A stretch of 63,108 nucleotides of DNA from Syntrophomonas sp. (GTDB lineage: Bacteria; Bacillota; Syntrophomonadia; Syntrophomonadales; Syntrophomonadaceae). A program made the translations under genes and the position numbers. The DNA is taken from NCBI GenBank assembly GCA_016841875.1, contig JAENYG010000020.1, positions 1 to 63,108 of the forward strand, written 5' to 3'. Positions 1 through 8,382 of the stretch are shown here, piece by piece; the first letter of the stretch is position 1; each line of letters starts with the position of its first letter. The notes beneath the pieces are model-generated. The model worked only from the letters and a program-made list of their open reading frames with translations. It searched no databases and was not told the origin of the DNA.

Positions 1-103
1 GATTTTTCAACGTTTTATTAACAATTCATCGTTATACTTTTCGGGAACTTAGGATATAAGTTTTTGTTTAAAAAACATCCTTAGCAAAATATATAGCTGT
101 TGC

Positions 104-862
104 TTAGTTCATTTCATAGGTTATAGTTACACTGGCGCTTATTTGGAGTTCACCCGGGTTGATAGGTACCGTGCTTCCCATTCCTTCAGCTTTATCTGCA
201 TATACCATGTTTCCATAGATTATAGGCTGGCTGTACCCTTCGGTAATGCTTATTAATCGGCCTAAATTCATACCCGACGCATTTGATAAAATAAGTGCTT
301 TTTCCCGGGCTCTTTTCACGGCCTGAACTAGAGCCTGGTTTTCAGCAGCAGTGGTATCTGCTTTTTGGAAATTAACATAGTTCAAGTTATTTGCTCCGCT
401 GCTGACAGCCGTATCAAGTATTTTTCCCAATTGGTCCAAATCTCTGACCAGAACCGATATCTCATTTCTCACCTGGTAGGATATAATTTTATTCTGGCCA
501 TTCTCTGAATAATCATATTCCGGATAAACACTAAAATTAGATGTTTCAATATCTTCCCCGCTTATACCTGCATTTTTCAGTGCTGCAATCACCTGTTCAG
601 TAGTGCAATTGTTAGATTCCAGGGCCCGACTGAGATTCTGGTCGGTTTCCAGGACTGCCATGGAAACTTGAGCCTGGTCTGGAATAACGTTTACTGTACT
701 ATAAGCGCTGACTACAACTACTGGTACATTAGGTGCTGGGTTCCCTTCTGCTTGGGCCAGGCCAGGAGCGGTTATCATGAAGACGACCATCAGCAGGATG
801 ATGCTAAGGATCAGAGTATATACTATACTCCTGGATCTAGATTGATTAATCGACAGGTTCAT
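104..862 (-). CDS. SIMPL-domain (DUF541) exported protein
   Basis: 252 residues. An N-terminal hydrophobic segment (about residues 14-36, ending in an AQA signal-peptidase-like site) predicts export or membrane anchoring. The rest has the SIMPL/DUF541 pattern: a VSAYSTVNVIPDQAQVSM opening, alternating strand/helix segments, and a closing strand SASVTITYEM. The family includes periplasmic or surface proteins such as E. coli YggE; its molecular role is poorly defined but often linked to oxidative or envelope stress. I chose the ATG at 862 because GAGGAGGG lies 8 bases upstream; a longer reading frame from 880 has no such site. It overlaps the end of the anti-sigma gene, so it is probably the last gene of a sigma/anti-sigma operon and an envelope stress effector (inference). 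Confidence 0.85.
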   Translation of the reverse strand: MNLSINQSRSRSIVYTLILSIILLMVVFMITAPGLAQAEGNPAPNVPVVVVSAYSTVNVIPDQAQVSMAVLETDQNLSRALESNNCTTEQVIAALKNAGISGEDIETSNFSVYPEYDYSENGQNKIISYQVRNEISVLVRDLDQLGKILDTAVSSGANNLNYVNFQKADTTAAENQALVQAVKRAREKALILSNASGMNLGRLISITEGYSQPIIYGNMVYADKAEGMGSTVPINPGELQISASVTITYEMN

Positions 863-1910
863 AGGGCAATCCCTCCTCAAAATCTATTGAATTAGCTAGT
901 TCTTGAAGTTTATCTAGAGGCATAACCGCCTTAAGGTTGATTTCGAAAGACCGACCTTGACGGGAAATGCTGGTATTAGTAGAATTAAGTACTCCAGCAT
1001 CTGAACGCAGGTACTCCTGATCAGGGTCGTCACCTAACCCTCCGGTGACCAAAAGAGACCGCTGCGTACTACCAGCATCCTCTTGGAGAGCGATAGTGAT
1101 TTCCAGGGCATGGTCAGTCGCAGTATTTCTATATACATATGTTATAACGTTACAACTAGTATTAATGATTTTTTCCATTTTATATTCTGCCGGTAGATTG
1201 TTGGGGTGCATTGAGAGTAAATCTAATTCTGATTCATTCAAATCCTGATCAATAATTTCAGACCCTTCAGGTAAGGTTAATGTGTAATACTGATCATTCT
1301 GTTTAACGGTTGAACTAGTATAGCTATCATTACCATCAATTTCTGGAGCCATTTTTTGTCTATCTTCGCCAGTATTATCAGCAGTCAAGAGCTTATCAAC
1401 AGCTGAAAATTCATCCTGCGTATTAGAAGCAGAACTGTGGTCAGAGTTTTCCAGTGCTTTAGCGCCTGGGAGGGGAATTTGTGTGGTTTGATCCGCAGTA
1501 GATTCGCCAGCGGGGACGGAACGATCAGCCATATTGCTTGACTCCAGATTCATATCCAATGTTATAAATCCAGGCAGGTAAAGGGCCAGCAGGATAACTG
1601 CAGCTGCAGCGGTTCCGCCGATGTACAATCGATATCGGCTCAGTCTGGCTAGCAACCCTGCTGAGGAAGCCCCAGCCGGAGTTGAGGGTTGATCAAAAAT
1701 AGATCGCATCACCTGGCCGGAAAAATCTTCGCTTAACAGGGGAATGTCTGCTGCATCAGTCAGGATCTGGTTTTCCATACGAGTGATTCTGACCATGTTC
1801 TGACAGATCTCGCAGCCATCCAGGTGCTCATCGATTAAGGAACGGAGTTCAGGGGAGAGTTTTTCATCACAATAGGCGAATAAATATTCATCGATTTGCT
1901 GACAATTCAA
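846..1910 (-). CDS. Zinc-finger anti-sigma factor, single-pass membrane protein
   Basis: 354 residues. The N-terminus has the anti-sigma zinc-finger (zf-HC2) motif H29-x3-C33-x2-C36, which in this family binds and holds the cognate ECF sigma factor. One membrane segment spans about residues 95-116, followed by a Ser/Thr/Asp-rich linker and an outward-facing domain of about 200 residues that I do not recognise by name and that could be the signal-sensing part. The start overlaps the end of the sigma gene by 23 bases and its end overlaps the SIMPL gene by 17 bases, implying translational coupling. Function follows from domain order and neighbourhood; the inducing signal is unknown. Confidence 0.85.
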   Translation of the reverse strand: MNCQQIDEYLFAYCDEKLSPELRSLIDEHLDGCEICQNMVRITRMENQILTDAADIPLLSEDFSGQVMRSIFDQPSTPAGASSAGLLARLSRYRLYIGGTAAAAVILLALYLPGFITLDMNLESSNMADRSVPAGESTADQTTQIPLPGAKALENSDHSSASNTQDEFSAVDKLLTADNTGEDRQKMAPEIDGNDSYTSSTVKQNDQYYTLTLPEGSEIIDQDLNESELDLLSMHPNNLPAEYKMEKIINTSCNVITYVYRNTATDHALEITIALQEDAGSTQRSLLVTGGLGDDPDQEYLRSDAGVLNSTNTSISRQGRSFEINLKAVMPLDKLQELANSIDFEEGLPYEPVD

Positions 1911-2484
1911 GCTTCATCCCCCTTTCTTCCTTCTGCTGCAGGATAATTTTTCTCAAGGCTTTACGGGCTCGGTGAATCCTAACCTCAACATTTTCTCGGC
2001 TGATATCCAGGATATCCGCGATCTCCTGATTGTCCAGATCTAAATGATATCTAAGCGTAATCACAGCCCGGTAGTTTTCCGGTAATTTCATGATGGCCGC
2101 CGATATTTCTTTTTCCAGCTCTTTGCGTTCGAACATCAATTGGGGGTCAGTTAAGAACGAAGCATTATTAAGTTCATAATTACTGGGATAGCTTTCCTCA
2201 AAGTTTAGTATTACCACCTTCTTTTTTCTCCGCAAAGCACTGATACTCGCATTGGTAGCAATACGGAAAATCCAGGGCGCAAAATTTTTGCTGTTATCAT
2301 ACTGATACAGCTTTTCATACACCGTTAAGAAAACATCCTGGGTTACATCTTCTGCTTCCTGATGCTGGCCTACTATCCTGTAAACTAATGCGAATACCCT
2401 GTTTTTGAAGCGGTTAACCAGTTCTTCAAAAGCTGCCAGGTCGCCGTTCAGAGATTTACTGGCGAGTAGTTCGTCACTTGTCAA
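1888..2484 (-). CDS. RNA polymerase sigma factor, ECF subfamily
   Basis: 198 residues from the preferred start. Region 2 is seen as VYRIVGQHQEAEDVTQDVFL with the DVTQDVF core, followed by the NFAPWIFRIATNASISALRR segment; region 4 is seen as LPENYRAVITLRYHLDLDNQEIADIL and a helix-turn-helix ending in VRIHRARKALR. These are the usual marks of group 4 (ECF) sigma factors. I prefer the TTG at 2484 because GGGGAG lies 9 bases upstream; an ATG at 2514 would add ten residues but lacks a ribosome site. First gene of the three-gene operon with its anti-sigma factor. No ECF-type -35/-10 pair with proper spacing was found upstream. Confidence 0.9.
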   Translation of the reverse strand: MTSDELLASKSLNGDLAAFEELVNRFKNRVFALVYRIVGQHQEAEDVTQDVFLTVYEKLYQYDNSKNFAPWIFRIATNASISALRRKKKVVILNFEESYPSNYELNNASFLTDPQLMFERKELEKEISAAIMKLPENYRAVITLRYHLDLDNQEIADILDISRENVEVRIHRARKALRKIILQQKEERGMKLELSANR

Positions 2485-2660
2485 AACAATCAGCTCCCCA
2501 AATCCGTTCAACATTTATTACGTCCAGTTTATTTAAAGCTTACACTAAGAAAGTTCATTTTGATAGGATAACCAGCATTTCAATCGAAATTATTTCCCGG
2601 TAAGATGAAATTGCTTCCATATATATGCTAAACTGTTACAGAACACAATGGAGGTGCCTT

Positions 2661-3113
2661 ATGAAATATCAGTCAGGCAGGCTGGGAAGGGTATTCCTGG
2701 TCAAACTGGAGCATGGCGATGACGTGATCGAGGAGTTGAGCAGGCTCGCTGAAAAGGAAGCCATAAATTCGGCAGTTGTCATGCTTATCGGGGCTTTAAA
2801 AAACGCTGTGATGGTATTAGGGCCCAAAGAATGTACTGTACCTCCGCAGGCTACGGAGCATTACTTTGATGATGGAAGAGAAGTTGCGGCGATTGGAACC
2901 CTATTACGTGATAAGGAGGGTAATCCGGCCCTGCATATGCACGGTTCAGCAGGTCGAAACAGCAGCAGTATAACTGGATGTTTAAGACAGGATCTGGAAG
3001 TATATCTGATTGTGGAAGCGATAGTCCTTGAATTAGATGGCATTGCTGCCCAAAGATTATTGGACCCATATTTGCAGGTAAAAGCATTATTCTTTGAAGG
3101 GGAACAATTATGA
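2661..3113 (+). CDS. PPC/DUF296-domain protein
   Basis: 150 residues forming one PPC (plant and prokaryote conserved, DUF296) domain. Visible marks are the IGALKNAVMVLGPKE strand region, the metal-site-like LHMHGSAGR stretch near residue 95, and the closing LIVEAIVLELDG. In plants the domain is joined to AT-hooks; the free-standing bacterial form makes trimers and its role is not settled. ATG at 2661 is preferred because GGAGG lies 7 bases upstream; an upstream in-frame ATG at 2625 has no such site. The stop overlaps the next start in an ATGA arrangement, so the two are translationally coupled. Confidence 0.85.
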   Translation: MKYQSGRLGRVFLVKLEHGDDVIEELSRLAEKEAINSAVVMLIGALKNAVMVLGPKECTVPPQATEHYFDDGREVAAIGTLLRDKEGNPALHMHGSAGRNSSSITGCLRQDLEVYLIVEAIVLELDGIAAQRLLDPYLQVKALFFEGEQL

Positions 3114-3556
3114 GGATACTAGTTGATGCAGATGCCTGTCCGGTAAAGAATATTATTGAAGAAGTTGCAAAACAATATAAAATAGAAGTACTGATGGTGA
3201 GTAATCATCATCATGGCATAAAAAGCTCTTATGCCCAAGTACTGATGGTGGATTCTTACTCACAGTCGGTTGACATAGCTATTGTCAATAGAGCGGTACC
3301 AGGAGATATCGTGGTAACCCAGGATTATGGACTGGCAGCTATGGTACTGGAGAAAGGTATCGGGGCTATCCACCCTGGAGGCAGGATATATACTCGAGAA
3401 AATATTGATAGCCTATTGATGCAGAGATACGTTAACCAGAAGGCCAGAGAATCAAGAACAAAAACGACCCGCAACAAAAAGAGGACCCCCCAGGATGATG
3501 TCCGGTTTAAGCAGGAATTTATACGTCTTATACAAGGTCTGGTTAAAACGATGTGA
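3110..3556 (+). CDS. YaiI/YqxD family protein (DUF188)
   Basis: 148 residues, the normal length for the UPF0178/DUF188 family. Opens with the family signature ILVDADACPVK and carries the conserved NRAVPGDIVVTQDYGLA block and the TPQDDVRFKQEF tail. The fold is PIN-like with acidic residues, so nuclease activity has been suggested, but no biochemical role is established. It overlaps the preceding PPC gene by four bases. Identification is firm at family level only. Confidence 0.9.
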   Translation: MRILVDADACPVKNIIEEVAKQYKIEVLMVSNHHHGIKSSYAQVLMVDSYSQSVDIAIVNRAVPGDIVVTQDYGLAAMVLEKGIGAIHPGGRIYTRENIDSLLMQRYVNQKARESRTKTTRNKKRTPQDDVRFKQEFIRLIQGLVKTM

Positions 3557-3606
3557 GGATACGAGAACCTTAAAAAAACAAAAAGGACATATGCCTAAAA
3601 TACTTG

Positions 3607-3634
3607 TTAACAAACAGGGTGAAGGGTGTATAAT
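3607..3634 (+). promoter_or_regulatory. Probable sigma-A promoter for the Mrp gene
   Basis: A -35-like TTAACA (3607-3612) and a perfect -10 TATAAT (3629-3634) preceded by TG are separated by 16 bases and lie about 30 bases before the gene's ribosome site. Seen by eye only. Confidence 0.5.
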
Positions 3635-3667
3635 AGAAATGAATTATTTTTGGAAAGGGGAATGAAA

Positions 3668-4513
3668 ATGTCGGAACAATGCGGCAGCTGTGCTTCTAGT
3701 GGAAACTGTAATTTAGATCCCGCAGAGTGTGGGGAAGCTAAGCAGGATAAAAGCCTTCTAGGGGCATTTAATAACATTCGCAATGTAATCGTGGTTATGA
3801 GCGGTAAAGGAGGAGTAGGAAAATCTTCGGTTACTGGATTAATAGCCACCAGCCTGGCCAGACAGGGCAAAACCGTTGGGGTTCTAGATGCTGATATAAC
3901 TGGACCCAGCCAGCCCAAAGCATTTGGCGTAAGCAAAGATGCTGGAATGTTGGCATCTGAATACGGAATCATACCTCCCACTACCCGGCTGGGAATAAAA
4001 TTAATGTCTATTAATTTCTTTCTTCCCAATGAGGATGATCCTGTTATCTGGAGAGGTCCGCTTCTGGCCGGAGCAGTTAACCAATTTTGGGGTGAAGTTG
4101 ACTGGAGAGATCTTGACTATATGATAGTGGATCTTCCCCCGGGCACTGGTGATGTACCGCTAACCGTTATGCAGTCCCTGCCGGTAAATGGAATAGTAAT
4201 AGTATCATCTCCGCAGGATCTGGCCTTCATGGTAGTAAAGAAAACTATCAAGATGACCCAGAAGATGAATATTCCAATTCTGGGAATCGTTGAAAATATG
4301 AGCCACGCAATTTGTCCTCACTGCAATGAGATAATTGAAATATTTGGCCAGAATCAGGGAGAAACCGTTGCTCGAGAAGCTGGTATAGATTACCTGGGGA
4401 GTTTGCCATGGGACATAAAACTAAATCAGCTGGTTGACGCAGGAAAAATTGAAGAGTATACCTCAGATGAAATGGAAAACATAATCAGCAAGATTGTGGC
4501 CAAATTACCATAA
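3668..4513 (+). CDS. Mrp/NBP35-type Fe-S cluster carrier ATPase
   Basis: 281 residues. A cysteine-rich N-terminus (CGSCASSGNC, then a further Cys about 8 residues on) precedes a MinD/Mrp P-loop with the deviant Walker A GKGGVGKSS, the switch region DLPPGTGD, and a C-terminal CPHC pair near residue 218. These are the marks of Mrp/ApbC/NBP35 scaffold proteins that bind a 4Fe-4S cluster at the C-terminal CxxC and pass it to apoproteins in the cytoplasm. The ATG at 3668 is placed 7 bases after GGAAAGGGG; ATG at 3662 is too close. A strong terminator follows, so it is probably monocistronic. Confidence 0.92.
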   Translation: MSEQCGSCASSGNCNLDPAECGEAKQDKSLLGAFNNIRNVIVVMSGKGGVGKSSVTGLIATSLARQGKTVGVLDADITGPSQPKAFGVSKDAGMLASEYGIIPPTTRLGIKLMSINFFLPNEDDPVIWRGPLLAGAVNQFWGEVDWRDLDYMIVDLPPGTGDVPLTVMQSLPVNGIVIVSSPQDLAFMVVKKTIKMTQKMNIPILGIVENMSHAICPHCNEIIEIFGQNQGETVAREAGIDYLGSLPWDIKLNQLVDAGKIEEYTSDEMENIISKIVAKLP

Positions 4514-4527
4514 GATAAAAAAAGCTA

Positions 4528-4552
4528 GCCGGGGTGGAGTCCCCGGCTTTTT
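4528..4552 (+). terminator. Intrinsic terminator after the Mrp gene
   Basis: Seven-base GC-rich stem GCCGGGG/CCCCGGC with a 6-base loop, followed by TTTTT. Confidence 0.9.
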
Positions 4553-4587
4553 ACTTAATATGGGTCAAAACAGGGGAGAGTGAGAAT

Positions 4588-5352
4588 TTGAAAATCTGTT
4601 CATGGAACGTAAATGGAATTAGAGCTGCTGGTAAGAAAGGATTTCTCGATTGGGTAAGAACTGAGTCGCCGGACATATTATGTCTGCAGGAAACCAAGGC
4701 CCATCCTGATCAGCTCGAAAAAGAACTCCTGGACATCCCGGGATACACCAGTTACTGGAATGCTGCTAAACGTAGGGGTTACAGTGGAGTGGCAACTTAC
4801 GTTAAGAAACTGCCCCTGTCGGTTGAATATGATTTAGGTACGGAAAAATTTGATAATGAGGGTCGGGTTATTATCAGCACCCACGATAATTTCACGCTAT
4901 TAAATATCTATTTTCCTAACGGGCAGCAGAATGAGGCCAGATTGGAATATAAGCTGCGTTTCTATGATGAAGTAATAGACTTCTGTGAGAGGTTGAAGAA
5001 AATACAACCTCGATTGATCATCTGCGGTGATTTCAATACTGCTCACCATGAAATTGATCTTAAAAACCCTAAAGCTAATGAAACACGGTCTGGATTCTTA
5101 CCGGTAGAGAGAGCAGCCCTGGATGCTTTCCTGGCCAGGGGATATATTGATGCTTTTAGATTCCTGTTCCCAGATAAAATCCAGTATTCATGGTGGAGCT
5201 ATCGAACCATGGCCAGAGAAAGAAATGCGGGATGGAGAATCGATTGTTTTTATGTAAGCCAGGAGCTGACCAAATATGTGTCGGACTGCAGAATATTAGA
5301 GGACGTTCTAGGATCTGATCACTGTCCTATCTTGTTAAATTTAGCAGAATGA
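4588..5352 (+). CDS. xth: Exodeoxyribonuclease III / AP endonuclease
   Basis: 254 residues, usual for ExoIII. Family blocks appear in order: KICSWNVNGIRAA, LCLQETKA (catalytic Glu), YSGVATY, NIYFPNGQ, ICGDFNTAH (catalytic Asp/Asn), WWSYR, RIDCFYVS and the terminal GSDHCP (catalytic Asp-His). It cuts DNA at abasic sites and removes 3' blocking groups in base excision repair. The start is a TTG at 4588 preceded by a GGGGAGAGTGAG ribosome site; the upstream in-frame ATG at 4534 lies inside the preceding gene's terminator and is unlikely. Confidence 0.93.
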   Translation: MKICSWNVNGIRAAGKKGFLDWVRTESPDILCLQETKAHPDQLEKELLDIPGYTSYWNAAKRRGYSGVATYVKKLPLSVEYDLGTEKFDNEGRVIISTHDNFTLLNIYFPNGQQNEARLEYKLRFYDEVIDFCERLKKIQPRLIICGDFNTAHHEIDLKNPKANETRSGFLPVERAALDAFLARGYIDAFRFLFPDKIQYSWWSYRTMARERNAGWRIDCFYVSQELTKYVSDCRILEDVLGSDHCPILLNLAE

Positions 5353-5483
5353 TTCACTATTAAAGCACCAGGATTGATACAAGATATAAAAATAGAATAA
5401 TATTGTATATAAATATGTTATATAATAAAATAAAAATAGTAAAGTTACGTTAACTAATTAATCACTCATAAGAGGTGGGTTTT

Positions 5484-5636
5484 ATGATAACCAAATTATT
5501 TTTGGAAATAAAAAATATTCTCGCTGACCTGGCATCAACTTTAATTACTGGTCGCCATAAAGATGCAGCTGACTTGGCGATGCGATTGTCAGAACAATGC
5601 AAACGGCTGGCCGAAGAACTCTGTAATGAAGTGTAA
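5484..5636 (+). CDS. Small protein of 50 residues, unknown
   Basis: A 50-codon frame begins with ATG 8 bases after AGAGGTGGG and ends just before a strong terminator. The product is predicted helical and amphipathic (MITKLFLEIKNILADL, then AADLAMRLSEQCKRLAEELC), with two cysteines. I do not recognise it. Support for it being real comes from the good ribosome site, the isolated position after an AT-rich leader, and the terminator. It could be a small regulatory or toxin-like peptide, but nothing specific shows that. Confidence 0.55.
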   Translation: MITKLFLEIKNILADLASTLITGRHKDAADLAMRLSEQCKRLAEELCNEV

Positions 5637-5653
5637 TAAATAAAGGAAATATT

Positions 5654-5680
5654 AATCCCCGGGATATATCCCGGGGATTT
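5654..5680 (+). terminator. Intrinsic terminator after the small ORF
   Basis: Ten-base stem AATCCCCGGG/CCCGGGGATT with an ATATAT loop, ending in TTT. The symmetry lets it work in either direction. Confidence 0.8.
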
Positions 5681-5685
5681 CAGAC

Positions 5686-5745
5686 CGATGACAGATGACA
5701 GTGGGGATACCGTAACCGGCGCATGCAGTTCCATTTGTTATCTTT
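5686..5745. repeat. Imperfect palindromic element, copy A
   Basis: Shares three blocks in the same order with a second copy at 8312-8382: GGGATACCG, ACCGGC and GTTCCATTT-GT-ATCTTTTT. The outer arms (GATGACA ... TGTTATC) can pair, so it is a shortened hairpin repeat lacking the central stem seen in copy B. Confidence 0.45.
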
Positions 5746-5797
5746 TTATTTTGGAAGGGTGACAAAAACACCTTCCCCTTTTGACACGCCGGGATTT

Positions 5798-7081
5798 CTA
5801 ATCTCTCAGCATTTCTATGAACGCTTCTATTCTGGTTCTCAGCTGCTCAGAATCCTGTTCACTATAATCAGTTTCAATGTGCAGGAATGGTATTCCCTCA
5901 TTTCTTAATGCTGATCTGAGCAGGTAACTCTCAGTAGAATATAAACCGCAGAACTGCAGGGTATAATCTATGATTCCGTCTACTTGATACTCTTTAGCAT
6001 ATCGAATAATATCTTCAGTACGGGCCTGATTGGGAGTAAAACAAGCACAGTTGGTTTTCATGTACCGCTTAGCTAATGCCATAATCTGTCCATTCAGGTC
6101 GGCACTATCTTCTTCTACCAACTCTTCGAAATAACGGGTACCAGTACAGGATTCTTCACAAACCACCACGGCACCTGAAGTCTCAACCAGGTGATGCAGT
6201 TTCCAGTTGGGCAGGGCCATCGGCGTTCCTGTTACCAATATACGGGGAGTATCTGCTGCAAAAGGACCTTCCGTTTGATTTATCCTTTCTTCTAATTCAT
6301 CACAAAGGATATTAGTCATCTCTGCAAAACGAATCGGGTCATCATAAAACGCTACCTGGATAATCATTAGAGCGTCTTTCCCGCTAATGGGTACCGGAGA
6401 CGCCTGACGGGTTCTATTAAGACGCTTAAGAGCTCTTCGTTTATTGTTAATGGTTATGATGCTTTGGGCCAGAGTATCAGAATTCAGCTGGTTTCCGGTC
6501 AAGTTCTGGGCTATTTCAACCAGCTGCCATATTTCCTCGGCAAAGCGCTGGATATCTTTTTCTCTTTTCATCTGCGGTACTTCCATTATATGCATGGGAA
6601 CATCCTGGGCCAGAATTTCCCAGGCCTTTTTCTTTCCATCGCAGGTTGCTTCACCAATAAACATATCCGCTACCTGACAGAACGGACTGGTTCTATCCAT
6701 GCGGGAACCCATAGATGACTTAATCAAGGGACAGGTATTCGCCGGAAGATATTTTTCGCCGCCCGGCACCCAGAATTGGTCTCCACCGCATAGGCCTGTA
6801 CTAACGCCATTTAAGGCCAGGAGAACTTCATCTGGAACATAAACGCAGTAAGTACCAAAAACCTTGCCCCCTTTCTGCTTATGTTCAAAAAGCTCATAAG
6901 GGCGACGACCATGTACGCTGGTAACTACCTTGTTAAAATAATCAATTTTATCTGGTCGACCTTCCTGCGGTTGAATAATCCTCTTATAAATACCCGGAAA
7001 AGCATTTAAAAATCCGTCATGCTTATCAAGGTCCATGCCTATATCAGACCACATCTGTCTGATCTCCTGATAGGTTGCCAT
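5798..7081 (-). CDS. 2-hydroxyacyl-CoA dehydratase-like iron-sulfur protein, double-cubane type
   Basis: 427 residues, a single-subunit member of the HgdB/BcrB/YjiM superfamily. Cysteines C79, C98, C117, C135 and C147 in the first third, a VVCEESCTGTRYFEE block, and NCACFTPN plus LQFCGLYSTES near the end are placed as expected for cluster ligands. True dehydratases have two different subunits; here only one subunit gene is present, with a divergent activator ATPase 470 bases away. That arrangement matches the double-cubane cluster protein (DCCP) and its reductase known from Carboxydothermus, which carry an [8Fe-9S] cluster and reduce small molecules. Start ATG follows GGAGGTG. The physiological substrate is unknown. 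Confidence 0.8.
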   Translation of the reverse strand: MATYQEIRQMWSDIGMDLDKHDGFLNAFPGIYKRIIQPQEGRPDKIDYFNKVVTSVHGRRPYELFEHKQKGGKVFGTYCVYVPDEVLLALNGVSTGLCGGDQFWVPGGEKYLPANTCPLIKSSMGSRMDRTSPFCQVADMFIGEATCDGKKKAWEILAQDVPMHIMEVPQMKREKDIQRFAEEIWQLVEIAQNLTGNQLNSDTLAQSIITINNKRRALKRLNRTRQASPVPISGKDALMIIQVAFYDDPIRFAEMTNILCDELEERINQTEGPFAADTPRILVTGTPMALPNWKLHHLVETSGAVVVCEESCTGTRYFEELVEEDSADLNGQIMALAKRYMKTNCACFTPNQARTEDIIRYAKEYQVDGIIDYTLQFCGLYSTESYLLRSALRNEGIPFLHIETDYSEQDSEQLRTRIEAFIEMLRD

Positions 7082-7552
7082 TAATGCTGCACCTCCGATA
7101 TATGTTAGAAAAACAACAATTAGTTCAAAAAATATACAGGTAACTACAATAGTATTTTACCAATGGACAATAACAATAACAATAAAAGATTAAACGTATA
7201 ACCAAATCTAATATAAAAGAGACCCCAGGATTGTTTTTTGCCATTCAGCAGACCCTGTAGACTAAAGTTTCCTGATGATAGCTGCCCAAAATCATGGAAT
7301 TTCAAAGCGGTGGAGATAAAAGTATTTAACCGAGCATTATTCATGGTATAGGGGGGGAGTCTTAAAATTATGGAACCCAGCTTATGAGAGCAGACTGGGT
7401 GATGTAAGCTACCTAAAACTTACCAGTGTGAGCAGTATAAGCACAAGAATTCATGCTGTGCTATAATGATATTGATAAAAATATTATCAAAACTATAAAT
7501 AAAGGTAATGATAGCTAATCCCACATTATATTCAGACAGGAGTTGATCTAGG
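7082..7552. other. Divergent intergenic region
   Basis: About 470 bases between the divergent dehydratase-like gene and its activator. It is AT-rich, has a short ACCCAG/CTGGGT hairpin near 7376-7402 and a TATAAT at 7462-7467 that could be the -10 of the rightward gene, though I see no good -35. A 66-codon leftward frame here lacks a ribosome site. I found no other structure. Confidence 0.4.
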
Positions 7553-8314
7553 ATGGTGGGTATCGGTCTTGACATAGGTTCCACCGCATCCAAAGGGGTA
7601 CTGATCCATGATAATAATCAACATTATCGTGAAATATTACCAACCGGCTGGAGTCCACGTGAGGCGGCAGGACAGTTGATTGAGAAACTTATATACCATG
7701 CCGGACTGGAACGTTCCGACATCAGCAGGATCTATGCGACTGGATATGGCCGAATAGCGATTTCTGATGCCGATAAGACAATAACTGAAATTAAATGTCA
7801 TGCCCGGGGAGTGTCTATATTGCATCCGGAAGTGAGAACTATCATCGATATAGGTGGTCAGGATAGTAAGGTTATTAAAGTTAATGAAACAGGTCAGGTA
7901 ATCGATTTTGCGATGAACGATAAATGCGCTGCTGGTACCGGCCGATTTTTGCAGGTAACCGCTACCGCTCTGGGTATGGATGTCAGTGAACTAGCTCAGG
8001 CTGAAGACAGATCGCAGATGATAAGTATCAACAGTATGTGCACGGTATTTGCGGAATCGGAAATTATAGGGTTAATTGCCAGCGGCGTATCACGAAATGG
8101 CGTGATTGCCGGTCTTCATCAATCGGTAGGAAAGCGGGTGTCAGCCATGGCCCGCAGACTGGGAATACAAGAAAAAATAGCCTTTACTGGTGGAGTAGCC
8201 ATTAATAACGGAGTAAGAAGAGCTCTCAGTGAAGAACTTAGCTGTGAGATAATAATACCTGATTTGTGTCAGTTTACGGGAGCGCTGGGAGCAGCTCTGT
8301 TGGCCTGCGAATAG
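7553..8314 (+). CDS. ASKHA-type activator ATPase (HgdC/YjiL family)
   Basis: 253 residues. The N-terminal phosphate loop GIGLDIGSTASKGVL, the DIGGQDSK block and the late FTGGVAINNGVRRAL block are the ASKHA ATPase signature. C125 (in DKCAAGTGRF) and C163 (in SMCTVFAESE) are the cysteines that, one pair from each monomer, hold the single 4Fe-4S cluster at the dimer interface of this family. The protein uses ATP hydrolysis to push an electron at very low potential into its partner, here almost certainly the divergent double-cubane-type protein. ATG at 7553 follows GGAGTTGATCTAGG. Confidence 0.9.
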   Translation: MVGIGLDIGSTASKGVLIHDNNQHYREILPTGWSPREAAGQLIEKLIYHAGLERSDISRIYATGYGRIAISDADKTITEIKCHARGVSILHPEVRTIIDIGGQDSKVIKVNETGQVIDFAMNDKCAAGTGRFLQVTATALGMDVSELAQAEDRSQMISINSMCTVFAESEIIGLIASGVSRNGVIAGLHQSVGKRVSAMARRLGIQEKIAFTGGVAINNGVRRALSEELSCEIIIPDLCQFTGALGAALLACE

Positions 8315-8382
8315 ATGAGAATAGGGATACCGATGCTCCCCCTTTGGGACCGGCAAAGGTTGGTTCCATTTTGTCATCTTTT
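8312..8382. repeat. Imperfect palindromic element, copy B
   Basis: Outer arms GATGAGAATAGGGATACC and GGTTCCATTTTGTCATC pair imperfectly, with an inner CCTTTG/CAAAGG stem around GGACCGG, and a TTTTT tail on the plus strand. It starts at the very end of the activator gene, so it may also serve as its terminator. Related to copy A at 5686-5745. Confidence 0.5.

Noticed and set aside
7144-7344. 66-codon leftward frame ending in a Leu-rich hydrophobic tail
   Set aside because: No ribosome site (a C-run precedes the start) and it lies in a divergent regulatory region.
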